This document shows positions 17,061 through 25,277 of a stretch of DNA of 64,000 nt, piece after piece. The notes under the pieces are model-generated. The model was given only the letters and a program-made list of their open reading frames with translations. It was not told the DNA's origin and searched no databases. The first letter of the stretch is position 1, and each line of letters begins with the position of its first letter. The translations under genes were made by a program, and so were the position numbers. This DNA is from PFJX01 sp040757575 (GTDB taxonomy: Bacteria; Pseudomonadota; Gammaproteobacteria; Burkholderiales; Thiobacillaceae): the NCBI GenBank assembly GCA_040757575.1, contig JBFLXA010000002.1, positions 1 to 64,000 of the forward strand, in the 5' to 3' direction.

Positions 17061-19352
17061 ATGCACCACGCCTTCATGCATCGATTCGTCGCCCCCTTGT
17101 TCGGCATGCTGGGACTGCTGGCCATGACCACGCCCCCGGCCCTCGCCGAAGAAGAAGACCTGCTGGAGCCGGAAAAGGCCTTCCGTTTCTCGGCCCAGTC
17201 CAGTGCCCCCGGCAAGGTGGAGGCCCGCTTCCAGATCGCCAACGGCTATTACCTGTATCACAGCAAAATCAAGTTCAGCGCCGACAACGGCGTGAAACTG
17301 GGGGAGGCCGCCATCCCTCCCGGCAAGGTCAAGCAGGACGAATTCATGGGCAAGGTGGAAACCCATCGGGGCGATCTGCGGGTGCAGATTCCCGTGACGG
17401 GCAAGGCCGACAAGTTCAACCTCAAGGCCGAGTTTCAGGGCTGTGCCGATGTGGGAGTGTGCTATCCGCCCCAGGACGCCACCGTGGCCATCAGGATGAT
17501 GCCCGCCAGTACGGCCGCTGCGGCCGTGCCCGCTGCAGCGACCCCTGCCGCCCCCCTGGCCCAGAGCACCGAGGCCCTGGCCCGGCTGAAAAGCCTGGCG
17601 CCGTCCTTCGGCGAAGAAGAACCCGAATTCCTCTCCCCGGAAGAAGCCTTCCAGGTCCAGGTGGTGGCCCGCACCGACGGCAACCTGGAGGCCCGCTTCA
17701 CGGTGGCCCAGGATTACTACCTGTACCGGGACAAGATCCACTTCAAGGTGCTGGACCCGGCTGGCGTGACGGTCAGCAGCATGGACCTGCCCCCCGCCGA
17801 CGAGAAGGATGACCCCAATTTCGGCAAGACCTACGTCTACCACGCCCCCTTCAGCGTGACGCTCAAGCTGGCCGGCCTGCCGGCGGACGCGAAGTCCCTT
17901 AAGCTCATGGCCGAACATCAGGGATGCAGCGAGAAAGGCATCTGCTATCCGCCCCAGGAAACCGAACTGGTGGTGGACCTCACCGCCCCGGTGGCCGGCA
18001 CGGATGCTGCGCCGGCCACTTCCGACTCCCAGCCTGCCGCCGCTGAAGACAGTTCCGAAACCGGCCAGATCGCCCGCATCCTGCAAGGGGGCAATTTCTG
18101 GGTGATCATCGCCAGCTTCTTCGGTTTCGGCCTGTTGCTTTCCCTGACACCCTGCGTGTTCCCCATGATTCCCATCCTGTCGGGCATCATCGTCGGCCGG
18201 GGCACGGGCATGACGAAAGCCAAGGGCTTCAGCCTTTCCCTGGCCTATGTGCTGGGCATGGCCCTCACCTACGCCATCATCGGCATCATCGCTGGCCTGT
18301 CGGGCACCCTGATTTCCAATGCCCTGCAAAACCCCTGGGCCTTGAGCATCGGCGCCGGTATCTTTGTGGCCTTGGCCCTTTCCATGTTCGGGTTTTATGA
18401 ACTGCAAATGCCCAGCTTCCTGCAAAGCCGCCTCACGGAAGCCAGCAACAAGGTTCCCGGTGGCCGCTTCGGCGGCGTGTTCGCCATGGGCGCCCTGTCG
18501 GCCCTCATCGTCGGCCCCTGCGTGGCCGCGCCCCTGGCCGGCGCCCTGCTCTACATCAGCCAGACCGGCGACGTGGTGCTGGGGGGCGTTTCCCTCTTCT
18601 CCCTGGCCATGGGCATGGGCGTACCGCTGCTCCTGGTGGGCCTCTCCGCCGGCGCCCTGCTGCCCAAGGCCGGTGGCTGGATGGAAGCCGTGAAGAAGTT
18701 CTTCGGCGTGGCCCTGCTGGCCGTGGCCATCTGGCTCATTTCGCCCCTGCTGAGCCCGGTGGTGCACATGGGCCTGTGGGCAGCTCTGCTGGTCATCTCC
18801 GCCATGTACCTCCACGCAATGGACCCCCTGCCGGCCAATGCCCACGGCTTCGCCCGGTTCTGGAAAGGGGTGGGCGTGCTGTTCCTGGTGGCCGGCATCT
18901 CCCTGCTGCTTGGCGCCCTGGGGGGCAGCCGGGACGTGCTCCAGCCCCTGTCCGTGTTCCAGGGGGGCAGTGGCGGCGTAGCCCAGGCGGCCACGGCCAA
19001 GCTGGACTTCAAGAAAGTGAAGAACGTGGCAGAACTGGAAGCCGCCGTGGCCGCCGCCGGCAAGCCGGTGATGCTGGACTTCTATGCCGACTGGTGCGTG
19101 TCCTGCAAGGAAATGGAACGTTTCACCTTCTCCGATCCCAAGGTCCATGAACGCCTCAAGGACGTGGTGCTGTTGAAGGCTGACGTGACCGGCAACACCG
19201 CCGACGACAAGGCCCTGCTGGCCCGCTTCAAGCTCTTCGGCCCCCCCGGCATCATCTTCTTCGACGCCAGCGGCAAGGAAGTGGCTTACCGGGTGGTGGG
19301 CTATGAGAAGACGGAACAGTTCCTGACCAGCATCGACAAGGCCATTCCTTGA
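17061..19352 (+). CDS. dsbD: Thiol:disulfide interchange protein DsbD with two alpha domains
   Basis: Moves reducing power from cytoplasmic thioredoxin to periplasmic thiol proteins. The 763-residue chain has a signal peptide (to about residue 29), then two tandem DsbD-alpha domains: the first with C128/C134 (GCADVGVCYPPQ), the second with C289/C295 (GCSEKGICYPPQ). An eight-helix beta domain follows with the redox cysteines in LTPCVFPMIPI and GPCVAAPLAGA, then a thioredoxin-like gamma domain with WCVSC. Standard DsbD has one alpha domain, so this is a duplication form. Reduced partners may include the Ccm thiol proteins encoded at 26–33 kb. Confidence 0.96.
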   Translation: MHHAFMHRFVAPLFGMLGLLAMTTPPALAEEEDLLEPEKAFRFSAQSSAPGKVEARFQIANGYYLYHSKIKFSADNGVKLGEAAIPPGKVKQDEFMGKVETHRGDLRVQIPVTGKADKFNLKAEFQGCADVGVCYPPQDATVAIRMMPASTAAAAVPAAATPAAPLAQSTEALARLKSLAPSFGEEEPEFLSPEEAFQVQVVARTDGNLEARFTVAQDYYLYRDKIHFKVLDPAGVTVSSMDLPPADEKDDPNFGKTYVYHAPFSVTLKLAGLPADAKSLKLMAEHQGCSEKGICYPPQETELVVDLTAPVAGTDAAPATSDSQPAAAEDSSETGQIARILQGGNFWVIIASFFGFGLLLSLTPCVFPMIPILSGIIVGRGTGMTKAKGFSLSLAYVLGMALTYAIIGIIAGLSGTLISNALQNPWALSIGAGIFVALALSMFGFYELQMPSFLQSRLTEASNKVPGGRFGGVFAMGALSALIVGPCVAAPLAGALLYISQTGDVVLGGVSLFSLAMGMGVPLLLVGLSAGALLPKAGGWMEAVKKFFGVALLAVAIWLISPLLSPVVHMGLWAALLVISAMYLHAMDPLPANAHGFARFWKGVGVLFLVAGISLLLGALGGSRDVLQPLSVFQGGSGGVAQAATAKLDFKKVKNVAELEAAVAAAGKPVMLDFYADWCVSCKEMERFTFSDPKVHERLKDVVLLKADVTGNTADDKALLARFKLFGPPGIIFFDASGKEVAYRVVGYEKTEQFLTSIDKAIP

Positions 19353-19906
19353 GCCTGCCCATGATCCAGCGCCGGGGCGTGCTGGTGGTGGCCACACTGG
19401 CCATCCTGGTGGGGTCAGGCTACCAATTCCTGGCCCATCGTTATTTTCCAGATCGGGGCGGCCCCGCCGCCCAGGTGCCCGAAATCCGCTACGGCGAGTT
19501 CTGGGGCACGAAGCTGCCGGACATGGCTGGCCAGCCTCAGCCCCTGGAGCAGTGGCTGGGCAAGGTGGCGGTGGTGAACTTCTGGGCCCCCTGGTGCCCC
19601 CCCTGCCGGAAGGAGATTCCCGGCTTCATCCAGCTTCAGGAACGGCTGGGGGCCCAGGGCCTGCAATTCGTCGGCGTAGCCCTGGACGAACTGGACAAGG
19701 TCCAGGCCTACGTGGATGAAACCGGCATCAACTACCCCATCCTGCTGGGCGACATGGCAGCGGTGAACCTGGGCCAGGCGGCCGGCAACCGCCTCGGGGG
19801 ACTGCCCTATACCGTGATCTTCGACCGCCAGGGCAAGGCCGTGGCCGCCCTCACCGGAGCCGTCAGCGAAGAACGGCTGGAAGCCCTGGTCAAACCCCTG
19901 CTGTGA
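19349..19906 (+). CDS. TlpA/ResA-type thiol-disulfide oxidoreductase
   Basis: Membrane-anchored periplasmic thioredoxin-fold protein, 185 residues. One N-terminal hydrophobic anchor (VLVVATLAILVGSGYQFLA) is followed by an AhpC/TSA-Redoxin fold with active site WAPWCPPC near residue 80 and the cis-proline region GLPYTVIFD. It begins with TTG overlapping the dsbD stop by four bases; an ATG at 19361 is an alternative. Coupling to dsbD suggests its thiols are kept reduced by DsbD. Confidence 0.92.
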   Translation: MSLPMIQRRGVLVVATLAILVGSGYQFLAHRYFPDRGGPAAQVPEIRYGEFWGTKLPDMAGQPQPLEQWLGKVAVVNFWAPWCPPCRKEIPGFIQLQERLGAQGLQFVGVALDELDKVQAYVDETGINYPILLGDMAAVNLGQAAGNRLGGLPYTVIFDRQGKAVAALTGAVSEERLEALVKPLL

Positions 19907-20757
19907 CCCAGGCCGTGCCCCCTAGCCAGCCCGTCAAACCGTCCCGCCCCCTGCTGGCCGCCGCCGGCCGGGCCATCGGCGACTACGCCATGATCCGGGA
20001 CGGGGACCGGGTGCTGCTGGGCCTGTCCGGCGGCAAGGACAGCCTCACCCTGCTGCATATCCTGCTGCACCTGCAAAGAAAGGCGCCGGTGAAGTTCGAG
20101 CTGGCCGCCTGCACCGTGGACCCCCAGTCGCCGGAATACGATCCCAGTCCCCTGAAGGCCTATCTGGCGGACTTGAGGGTGCCCTATTTCTACGAATCCC
20201 AGCCTATTGTCGAATCCGCCGCCGAGCACATGAAGGGGGATTCCTTCTGCGCCTACTGCTCCCGGTTGCGCCGGGGCATCCTCTACCGCATCGCCCGGGA
20301 ACAGGGCTACAACGTCCTTGCCCTGGCCCAGCACCTGGACGACCTGGCGGAAAGCTTTCTGATGAGCGCCTTCTTCGGCGGCAAACTGCGCACCATGCAG
20401 GCCCATTACCTGAACGACGCCGGCGACGTGCGGGTCATCCGCCCCCTCATCTACGCCCGGGAACGCCAGACCCGGGACTTTGCCCATAACGCCGGCCTGC
20501 CGGTGGTATTCGAAAACTGCCCCGCCTGCTTCTCGATGCCCATGCAGCGCTACCAGATGAAGGGCCTGCTGGCGGATCAGGAAAAACAGCATCCCCAACT
20601 GTTCGCCAACCTGCTGGCCACCATGCGGCCTTTGATGGCGTTGCAGACGGATGCGCCGGCGGGCATGGATATGGGCGAGAGTGAATACTTACCATCCATG
20701 CAGGCCGGGTTCCCTCCCCCCGGCCCTCTCCCGGGGGGAGAGGGGGAAGATCGATGA
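19903..20757 (+). CDS. ttcA: tRNA 2-thiocytidine biosynthesis protein TtcA
   Basis: ATP-dependent, iron–sulfur enzyme that thiolates cytidine 32 of some tRNAs. The PP-loop motif SGGKDS is at about residues 43–48 and the cluster cysteines lie in FCAYCSRLRRG, with a further CPAC; LAQHLDDLAESFLM is also typical. It begins with GTG overlapping the previous stop. The last 17 or so residues (AGFPPPGPLPGGEGEDR) are encoded by a dispersed palindromic repeat at 20710–20750 and are not part of the conserved protein. Confidence 0.95.
   Translation: MTQAVPPSQPVKPSRPLLAAAGRAIGDYAMIRDGDRVLLGLSGGKDSLTLLHILLHLQRKAPVKFELAACTVDPQSPEYDPSPLKAYLADLRVPYFYESQPIVESAAEHMKGDSFCAYCSRLRRGILYRIAREQGYNVLALAQHLDDLAESFLMSAFFGGKLRTMQAHYLNDAGDVRVIRPLIYARERQTRDFAHNAGLPVVFENCPACFSMPMQRYQMKGLLADQEKQHPQLFANLLATMRPLMALQTDAPAGMDMGESEYLPSMQAGFPPPGPLPGGEGEDR
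20710..20750. repeat. Dispersed palindromic repeat forming the ttcA 3' end
   Basis: TTCCCTCCCC…CCCTCTCCC-GGGG-GGAGAGGG…GGAAG palindrome. It belongs to the same CCCTCTCCC/GGGAGAGGG family as the elements at 54807–54870 and 61299–61353. Here it lies inside coding sequence and its end overlaps the apaH ribosome-binding region (GGGGGAAG ahead of the ATG). Confidence 0.7.
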
Positions 20758-21572
20758 GCACTTACGTCATCGGTGACATCCAGGGCTGTTTTGCGGCCTT
20801 TGAGGCCTTGCTGGAACAGACCGGCTTCGCCCCCGGCCGGGACACCCTCTGGATCACCGGCGATCTGGTGAACCGGGGGGAGAACTCCCTGGCCGTGCTG
20901 CGCTGGTGCAAGGCCCACGATGCCTCAGTGGTGGCGGTGCTGGGCAACCACGACCTGCACCTGCTGGCGGTGGCGGAAGGCTTCGTGCCCCCCCACCACA
21001 AGGACACCCTGGAGATGATCCTGGCGGCCCCGGACCGGGACCCGCTGCTGGACTGGCTGCGACATCGGCCCATGGTGCACCGGCAGGGGGACAGGCTCAT
21101 GGTCCATGCCGGCCTGGCGCCGGAATGGCGGGCCGAGGACGCTGAGGCCCACGGCCGGGAACTGGAACACGCCCTGCAAGGGCCCAAGTGGCAGAAATTC
21201 CTCAAACATATGTACGGCAACGAACCCCGCCGCTGGAACCCGGCCCTGGAAGGCCAGGAACGGCTGCGCTTCATCGCCAACAGCCTGACCCGCACCCGCT
21301 ATTTGCACCGGGACGGCAGCCTGGAATTCCAGCACAAGCTGGGCCTGGGCAGCGCCCCGGCGGAACTGACCCCCTGGTTCGACTTTCCCGGCCGTAAAAG
21401 CCAGGACACCCGGGTTTTCATGGGCCACTGGTCCACCCTGGGCCTCATCGTCCGCCCCGACCTGGTGGCCCTGGATACCGGTTGCCTGTGGGGCGGCAAA
21501 CTCACCGCCTTCCGGCTGGAGGACGACACCCTGTTCCAGGTGGGTTGCGAAGCGCGACGCAAACCGGGATAA
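20754..21572 (+). CDS. apaH: Bis(5'-nucleosyl)-tetraphosphatase, symmetrical (ApaH)
   Basis: Calcineurin-type metallophosphatase that splits Ap4A into two ADP and also removes Np4 caps from RNA. Metal-binding motifs are visible: GDIQGCF, WITGDLVNRGENS and VLGNHDLHLLA, then VHAGLAPEW and FMGHWSTLGL. The product is 272 residues, as usual. Its ATG overlaps the ttcA stop (ATGA), so the pair is translationally coupled. Confidence 0.97.
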   Translation: MSTYVIGDIQGCFAAFEALLEQTGFAPGRDTLWITGDLVNRGENSLAVLRWCKAHDASVVAVLGNHDLHLLAVAEGFVPPHHKDTLEMILAAPDRDPLLDWLRHRPMVHRQGDRLMVHAGLAPEWRAEDAEAHGRELEHALQGPKWQKFLKHMYGNEPRRWNPALEGQERLRFIANSLTRTRYLHRDGSLEFQHKLGLGSAPAELTPWFDFPGRKSQDTRVFMGHWSTLGLIVRPDLVALDTGCLWGGKLTAFRLEDDTLFQVGCEARRKPG

Positions 21573-21625
21573 GCTGCCAGGCAAGTGCTGCAAAGTTGCG
21601 GGCCCTCCCCTTGCAGGGAAAGGCG

Positions 21626-22402
21626 TCAACGACTGGAACCGATCACCATGCCGTCCAGGGCCTCGGTCTGTGCTGTCCGGATGGCTGCTTCCGCCGCCTG
21701 GGACAGGGTCTTGCGTGTACTGTCAGCGCTCACGGCGATGGCTGGCATGCAGCGCAGGGTGACCCGCAGGCCGTCCAGTTGGGCGATGCGCCATAAAGAC
21801 TGGCCCAGGGTGAGGTTGTTGTAATAGGCGGCGGCCTCGCAATACTGGCCCTGCAGGTCCCGGTAACTCAGGTGCACGGGCCAGATGGGGGCCTGGGCGT
21901 CCACGGCGGGCTGGAACAAGGAAGGGTAGAAAGGCAGCAGATCACGTCCGTCAGAGGTGGTGCCTTCCGGAAAGAAGGCCAAGAGGTCGCCAGCGGCGAT
22001 GTGTTCCGCCATGAGCTGGTTCACCCGCAGGGCATCGGCCTTCTTTTCCCGCACCAGGAAGACGGTGCCGGTTTCCTCCGCCAGCCAGCCGATCACCGGC
22101 CAGCCCCGCACCTCGGCCTTGGAAATGAAGCGCACCGGCAACAGGCTGTGCAGCACGTGGATGTCCAGCCAGGACACGTGGTTGCTCACCAGCAGCGCAC
22201 CGCGCCCGGAAATTTTCGGCAATTGGCCTTCCACCCGCACCTGGATATTGAACAGCGCCAGCATCTGCCGGGCCCAGACCTCGATGCTCGCCTCCCGCCG
22301 CGCCGGGGTATAGCGGGGAAAGAGGATGAGAATGCGCGCCATGCCCCAGCCCAGGTGCAGGGCCAGGCGCAGCAGACGCCACACCGCGCGCAGCAAGTTC
22401 AT
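21626..22402 (-). CDS. 1-acyl-glycerol-3-phosphate acyltransferase (PlsC-like)
   Basis: Membrane-bound acyltransferase, 258 residues, probably forming phosphatidic acid or acylating a related lysolipid. The catalytic HX4D motif is H75–D80 in SNHVSWLD; the glycerolipid-binding block FPEGTTSDG is at about 138–146, and an N-terminal hydrophobic helix anchors it. It follows the lipoprotein gene by three bases, forming a leftward operon pfkB – lipoprotein – plsC-like. Confidence 0.93.
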   Translation of the reverse strand: MNLLRAVWRLLRLALHLGWGMARILILFPRYTPARREASIEVWARQMLALFNIQVRVEGQLPKISGRGALLVSNHVSWLDIHVLHSLLPVRFISKAEVRGWPVIGWLAEETGTVFLVREKKADALRVNQLMAEHIAAGDLLAFFPEGTTSDGRDLLPFYPSLFQPAVDAQAPIWPVHLSYRDLQGQYCEAAAYYNNLTLGQSLWRIAQLDGLRVTLRCMPAIAVSADSTRKTLSQAAEAAIRTAQTEALDGMVIGSSR

Positions 22403-22405
22403 TGC

Positions 22406-22870
22406 TTACTTGCTGATGCGGGCCTGACCCCCGGATTCAAGCACCCGTACCCGGTCACCCCGGGCAAAGCTTTCTCCCGTATCTTCCTGCACCACGGCGA
22501 TGGTGCGACCTGAATCCAGCCGCACGGTGATCTCCAGGCCCGGCTTGCGGGTGAGCGCCTCTTCTGCCGCAGCGCCCCCCAGACCGCCCGCCACGGCACC
22601 GACCACAGCGCCGATGGCAGCTCCCTTGCCACCCCCCACGCTACTGCCGGCGATGCCGCCAATGGCACCCCCGGCCACGGCTCCCACACCGGAGTCTGTG
22701 CCTTCCAGGCGGACAGTGCGCACGCTTTCAACCACCCCCATCTTCACCTCATACACCCGGCGGGCTTCGGTGCGCTCATAGTCGCTGCTGCCCAGACCGC
22801 TGGCACAGCCGGCCAATTGCCCCAGCCCGACCAGGCCCGCCGCGAGGATGGCAAATGTCTTGTAGCTCAT
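22406..22870 (-). CDS. Glycine-zipper outer-membrane lipoprotein (SlyB/Pcp-like)
   Basis: A 154-residue lipoprotein. The signal peptide ends in the lipobox LAGC (residues about 19–22). The middle has a glycine-zipper double helix (AVAGGAIGGIAGSSVGGGKG, then AIGAVVGAVAGGLGGAAAEE), and the C-terminus is a small beta domain (ITVRLDSGRTIAVVQED, FARGDRVRVLE). This layout matches SlyB/Pcp-type envelope proteins. AAGGA six bases before ATG 22870 favours this start over the ATG two codons upstream. Confidence 0.88.
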   Translation of the reverse strand: MSYKTFAILAAGLVGLGQLAGCASGLGSSDYERTEARRVYEVKMGVVESVRTVRLEGTDSGVGAVAGGAIGGIAGSSVGGGKGAAIGAVVGAVAGGLGGAAAEEALTRKPGLEITVRLDSGRTIAVVQEDTGESFARGDRVRVLESGGQARISK

Positions 22871-22879
22871 GATCATTCC

Positions 22880-23812
22880 TTACAAAGCGTAGCCGTATTC
22901 GGCCCGGAAACGGTCAGCAATCCCGTCCCAGGTGAAGCGGTGGTTCTGCCCCCCCCGGTGGGCGATCTTGATGGCCCCCAGCAGACCGGCGAGACGGCCG
23001 CAGGTGGGCCAATCCATGCCTTTGTGCATGCCCACCATCAGGCCGGCCCGGTAAGCGTCGCCGCAACCGGTGGGGTCCAGAACCGCTGCCGGTTTGGCGG
23101 CCGGGATTTCATGCACCTGACCATCGGCGTAGATGCGGGAGCCTTCGCCCCCCAGGGTCACCACCAGGGCGCGCACCTGTTTCGCCATCTGCTCCAGGGT
23201 CAGACCCGTGCGCTCCTGAAGGAGTTTCGCCTCATAGTCGTTGCAAGTCAGATATTCCGCCTGGCGGATGAAATCCATCAGCTCTTCGCCATTGAACATG
23301 GGCAGGCCCTGGCCCGGGTCGAATATGAAGGGAATGCCGGCTTCGGCAAATTGGCGGGCATGGTCGATCATGCCCTGGCGGCCATCCGGCGAGATGATGC
23401 CGAGTTTGATGCCCTCGGCGCAGTCCACCTTGTTCTGGTGGGCGAAGTTCATGGCCCCCGGGTGGAAAGCGGTTATCTGGTTGTCATCCAGGTCCGTGGT
23501 GATGAAGGCCTGGGCGGTAAAGCTGTTGGCGACACGATGTATGTGGCCCTGATCCAGCCCCAGGTCCCGAAGGCGCTCGGCGTAGGAGCCAAAGTCGTCC
23601 CCCACCGTGGCCATGATCACCGGCTCGCCCCCCAGCATCTTCATGTTGTAGGCGATGTTGCCAGCACAGCCCCCCCACTCCCGGCGCATGTCCGGCACCA
23701 GAAAAGCCACGTTCAGGATGTGAATCTGGTCTGGCAGGATGTGATTCTTGAAGTGGTCCTTGAACACCATGATGGTGTCGTAGGCCATGGAGCCGCAGAT
23801 GAGAGTACGCAT
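22880..23812 (-). CDS. PfkB-family carbohydrate/nucleoside kinase
   Basis: Ribokinase-fold sugar or nucleoside kinase, 310 residues. The first PfkB signature lies in GGCAGNIAYNMKMLGG (47–62) and the second in LDPTGCGDAYRAGLMVG (245–261) with catalytic D252. The overall pattern resembles the adenosine-kinase-like group common in betaproteobacteria, but the substrate cannot be set from sequence. It heads the operon with the lipoprotein and acyltransferase genes. Confidence 0.9.
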   Translation of the reverse strand: MRTLICGSMAYDTIMVFKDHFKNHILPDQIHILNVAFLVPDMRREWGGCAGNIAYNMKMLGGEPVIMATVGDDFGSYAERLRDLGLDQGHIHRVANSFTAQAFITTDLDDNQITAFHPGAMNFAHQNKVDCAEGIKLGIISPDGRQGMIDHARQFAEAGIPFIFDPGQGLPMFNGEELMDFIRQAEYLTCNDYEAKLLQERTGLTLEQMAKQVRALVVTLGGEGSRIYADGQVHEIPAAKPAAVLDPTGCGDAYRAGLMVGMHKGMDWPTCGRLAGLLGAIKIAHRGGQNHRFTWDGIADRFRAEYGYAL

Positions 23813-23962
23813 GGAAAAGGTCCGCTAGGAAGATACCGGCATTCTCGCGCTGGGGCGGACAAAAGGACAGGGGAGGGAGGCCTGGCTAACCGAGTGCGGT
23901 CAAATCTCCAAAGCGCGCTAATGCCATGCAGTCACGACTCCGTTGACTTCGGGCCCTTCTCT

Positions 23963-24898
23963 TCAACGAAAGGAGCGACGCGTAACCAGCCCAAGCAGAC
24001 CCAAACCGGCAAGCAACATCGCCCACATATCGACTTCCGGCACCACAGCTACGTTATATGCCGTCCCGGAATCTGTACTCAGCGTCAGCCCTTGAGGCAG
24101 ATAGACGGTACTCAGGACAGCCGAGTTGTAGAAGTCAGCCGTACCAGTATTCACGCCGCCTAGTGGAATTTCGACCAAGGCTTTCATGCCGGCGGCAAGG
24201 GTATAGACCTCGCCTACCTGGGGCGTGAAGCTGACGGTGAGAATTCCCTCGATCAAGCCATCCTGTGTTGTGCCGGCAGCCTGTATCACCTGGAAATTGG
24301 GATATAGCAGACCCAGTAGAGGCAACGCATCAAAGATTGAATTATCGAAGCTAATGTCCACCACTTCCTGCAGCTTGATCGGGTGACCGTAGTCATCAAA
24401 AAGCGCGCGATCGTCACCCGCAGGCAGTTTCTGGGTCGCGTTGAAAACAGCCAAGTCAAAATCGAAGCTTGCGTCTTCCCAACTGCCGTCCAGGTGGAAG
24501 GCCAGCGTAACCGGGCCACCGGAGTAGAGTGCGTTGGCGTTGAACGTCAATTCTTCCATCCAGAAACTTTGCGCGAAAGCGGAAGAGGTAATGGAAGGAC
24601 CTCCACCTGCGTAGGCATAAACCCGGTTCACGCCGTAATCACTGGCTGCGCGCGCAGTGGCGGAAGGCCCCAGAACAGCACAGGGAGCGGCGGGACAGGA
24701 GGCTTCTGCAACGACGATGTCTCCCGGGCTAGCAGAGGTCTTCTCTGAGTAGTCGACAGCGGAGGTAGCCGGGTGTTCTGCCCCTGCTTGTACAAAACTG
24801 TCGACCAGGCTGGATGCACTGGCAGGTGCAGTGAAAAGGGCCATGGTGCCCATGAAGATCAGCGACTGGCGCAAGGTCGTGCGTGCGGTCATGTACAT
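23963..24898 (-). CDS. PEP-CTERM-type secreted protein
   Basis: A roughly 311-residue exported protein. It has an N-terminal signal peptide (LIFMGTMALFTAPASASS), a beta-rich body and a C-terminal sorting tail: a VPEV motif, a hydrophobic helix (WAMLLAGLGLLGLV) and a basic end (TRRSFR). This is the PEP-CTERM signal read by exosortase in exopolysaccharide-making gram-negative bacteria, here with VPEV for the usual VPEP. GGGGAG lies six bases before the third of several clustered ATGs, so 24898 is chosen. Codon use is less GC-rich than its neighbours. Function unknown. Confidence 0.85.
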   Translation of the reverse strand: MYMTARTTLRQSLIFMGTMALFTAPASASSLVDSFVQAGAEHPATSAVDYSEKTSASPGDIVVAEASCPAAPCAVLGPSATARAASDYGVNRVYAYAGGGPSITSSAFAQSFWMEELTFNANALYSGGPVTLAFHLDGSWEDASFDFDLAVFNATQKLPAGDDRALFDDYGHPIKLQEVVDISFDNSIFDALPLLGLLYPNFQVIQAAGTTQDGLIEGILTVSFTPQVGEVYTLAAGMKALVEIPLGGVNTGTADFYNSAVLSTVYLPQGLTLSTDSGTAYNVAVVPEVDMWAMLLAGLGLLGLVTRRSFR

Positions 24899-25277
24899 CA
24901 TCATCTCCCCAGATTGGATACAAGACTCGGTCGTCCCCGGTTTCGCCCAGATTCACCGAATCATCTTACTGAACGAATTCACCCGGCATCCTGCTTGTTG
25001 CGTATTTTTATAGCACTTTGCCGATACTGCGAAAATAAACCTGAAAGGGGGTCATTGCAACTCCATCGGCGAGCCAGACAGTATGGCCAGCGGGGTCTGC
25101 AGGGTGGACTTCACACAGGCCACCAGGGGAATAAGCCCATAGGACCGAGCCCCGCTGGTAACCACTCCGAAGATTTGGTCCGACGCACCGGCCTCATTGA
25201 ACCAGATGCATGATATTAGCGGCGTCTCCCCGGTTGAGCCCGGTTACACTGGCCGCATTAATTCTGGAATCCCGCCC
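24899..25277. other. Non-coding gap between the PEP-CTERM and SoxY-like genes
   Basis: A 379-base gap with no convincing gene. The first 120 bases are AT-rich and probably hold the leftward promoter of the PEP-CTERM gene. The part from about 25080 contains a possible folded RNA (25087–25158), then about 120 bases of leader ahead of the SoxY-like gene. Confidence 0.6.
25087..25158 (+). ncRNA. Candidate structured RNA (three-way junction) upstream of the SoxY-like gene
   Basis: A perfect 9-bp closing stem CCAGCGGGG (25087–25095) with CCCCGCTGG (25150–25158) encloses 54 bases that can form two smaller stems: GGTGG (25103–25107) with CCACC (25120–25124), and GGG with CCC at 25126–25138. It does not match any riboswitch or small RNA I can recall. 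It could be a leader element or a small RNA, or a chance fold in GC-rich DNA. Confidence 0.35.

Noticed and set aside
24773..25213. 146-codon plus-strand frame at the PEP-CTERM gene start
   Set aside because: It overlaps the signal-peptide region antisense and then non-coding DNA, with no family features.
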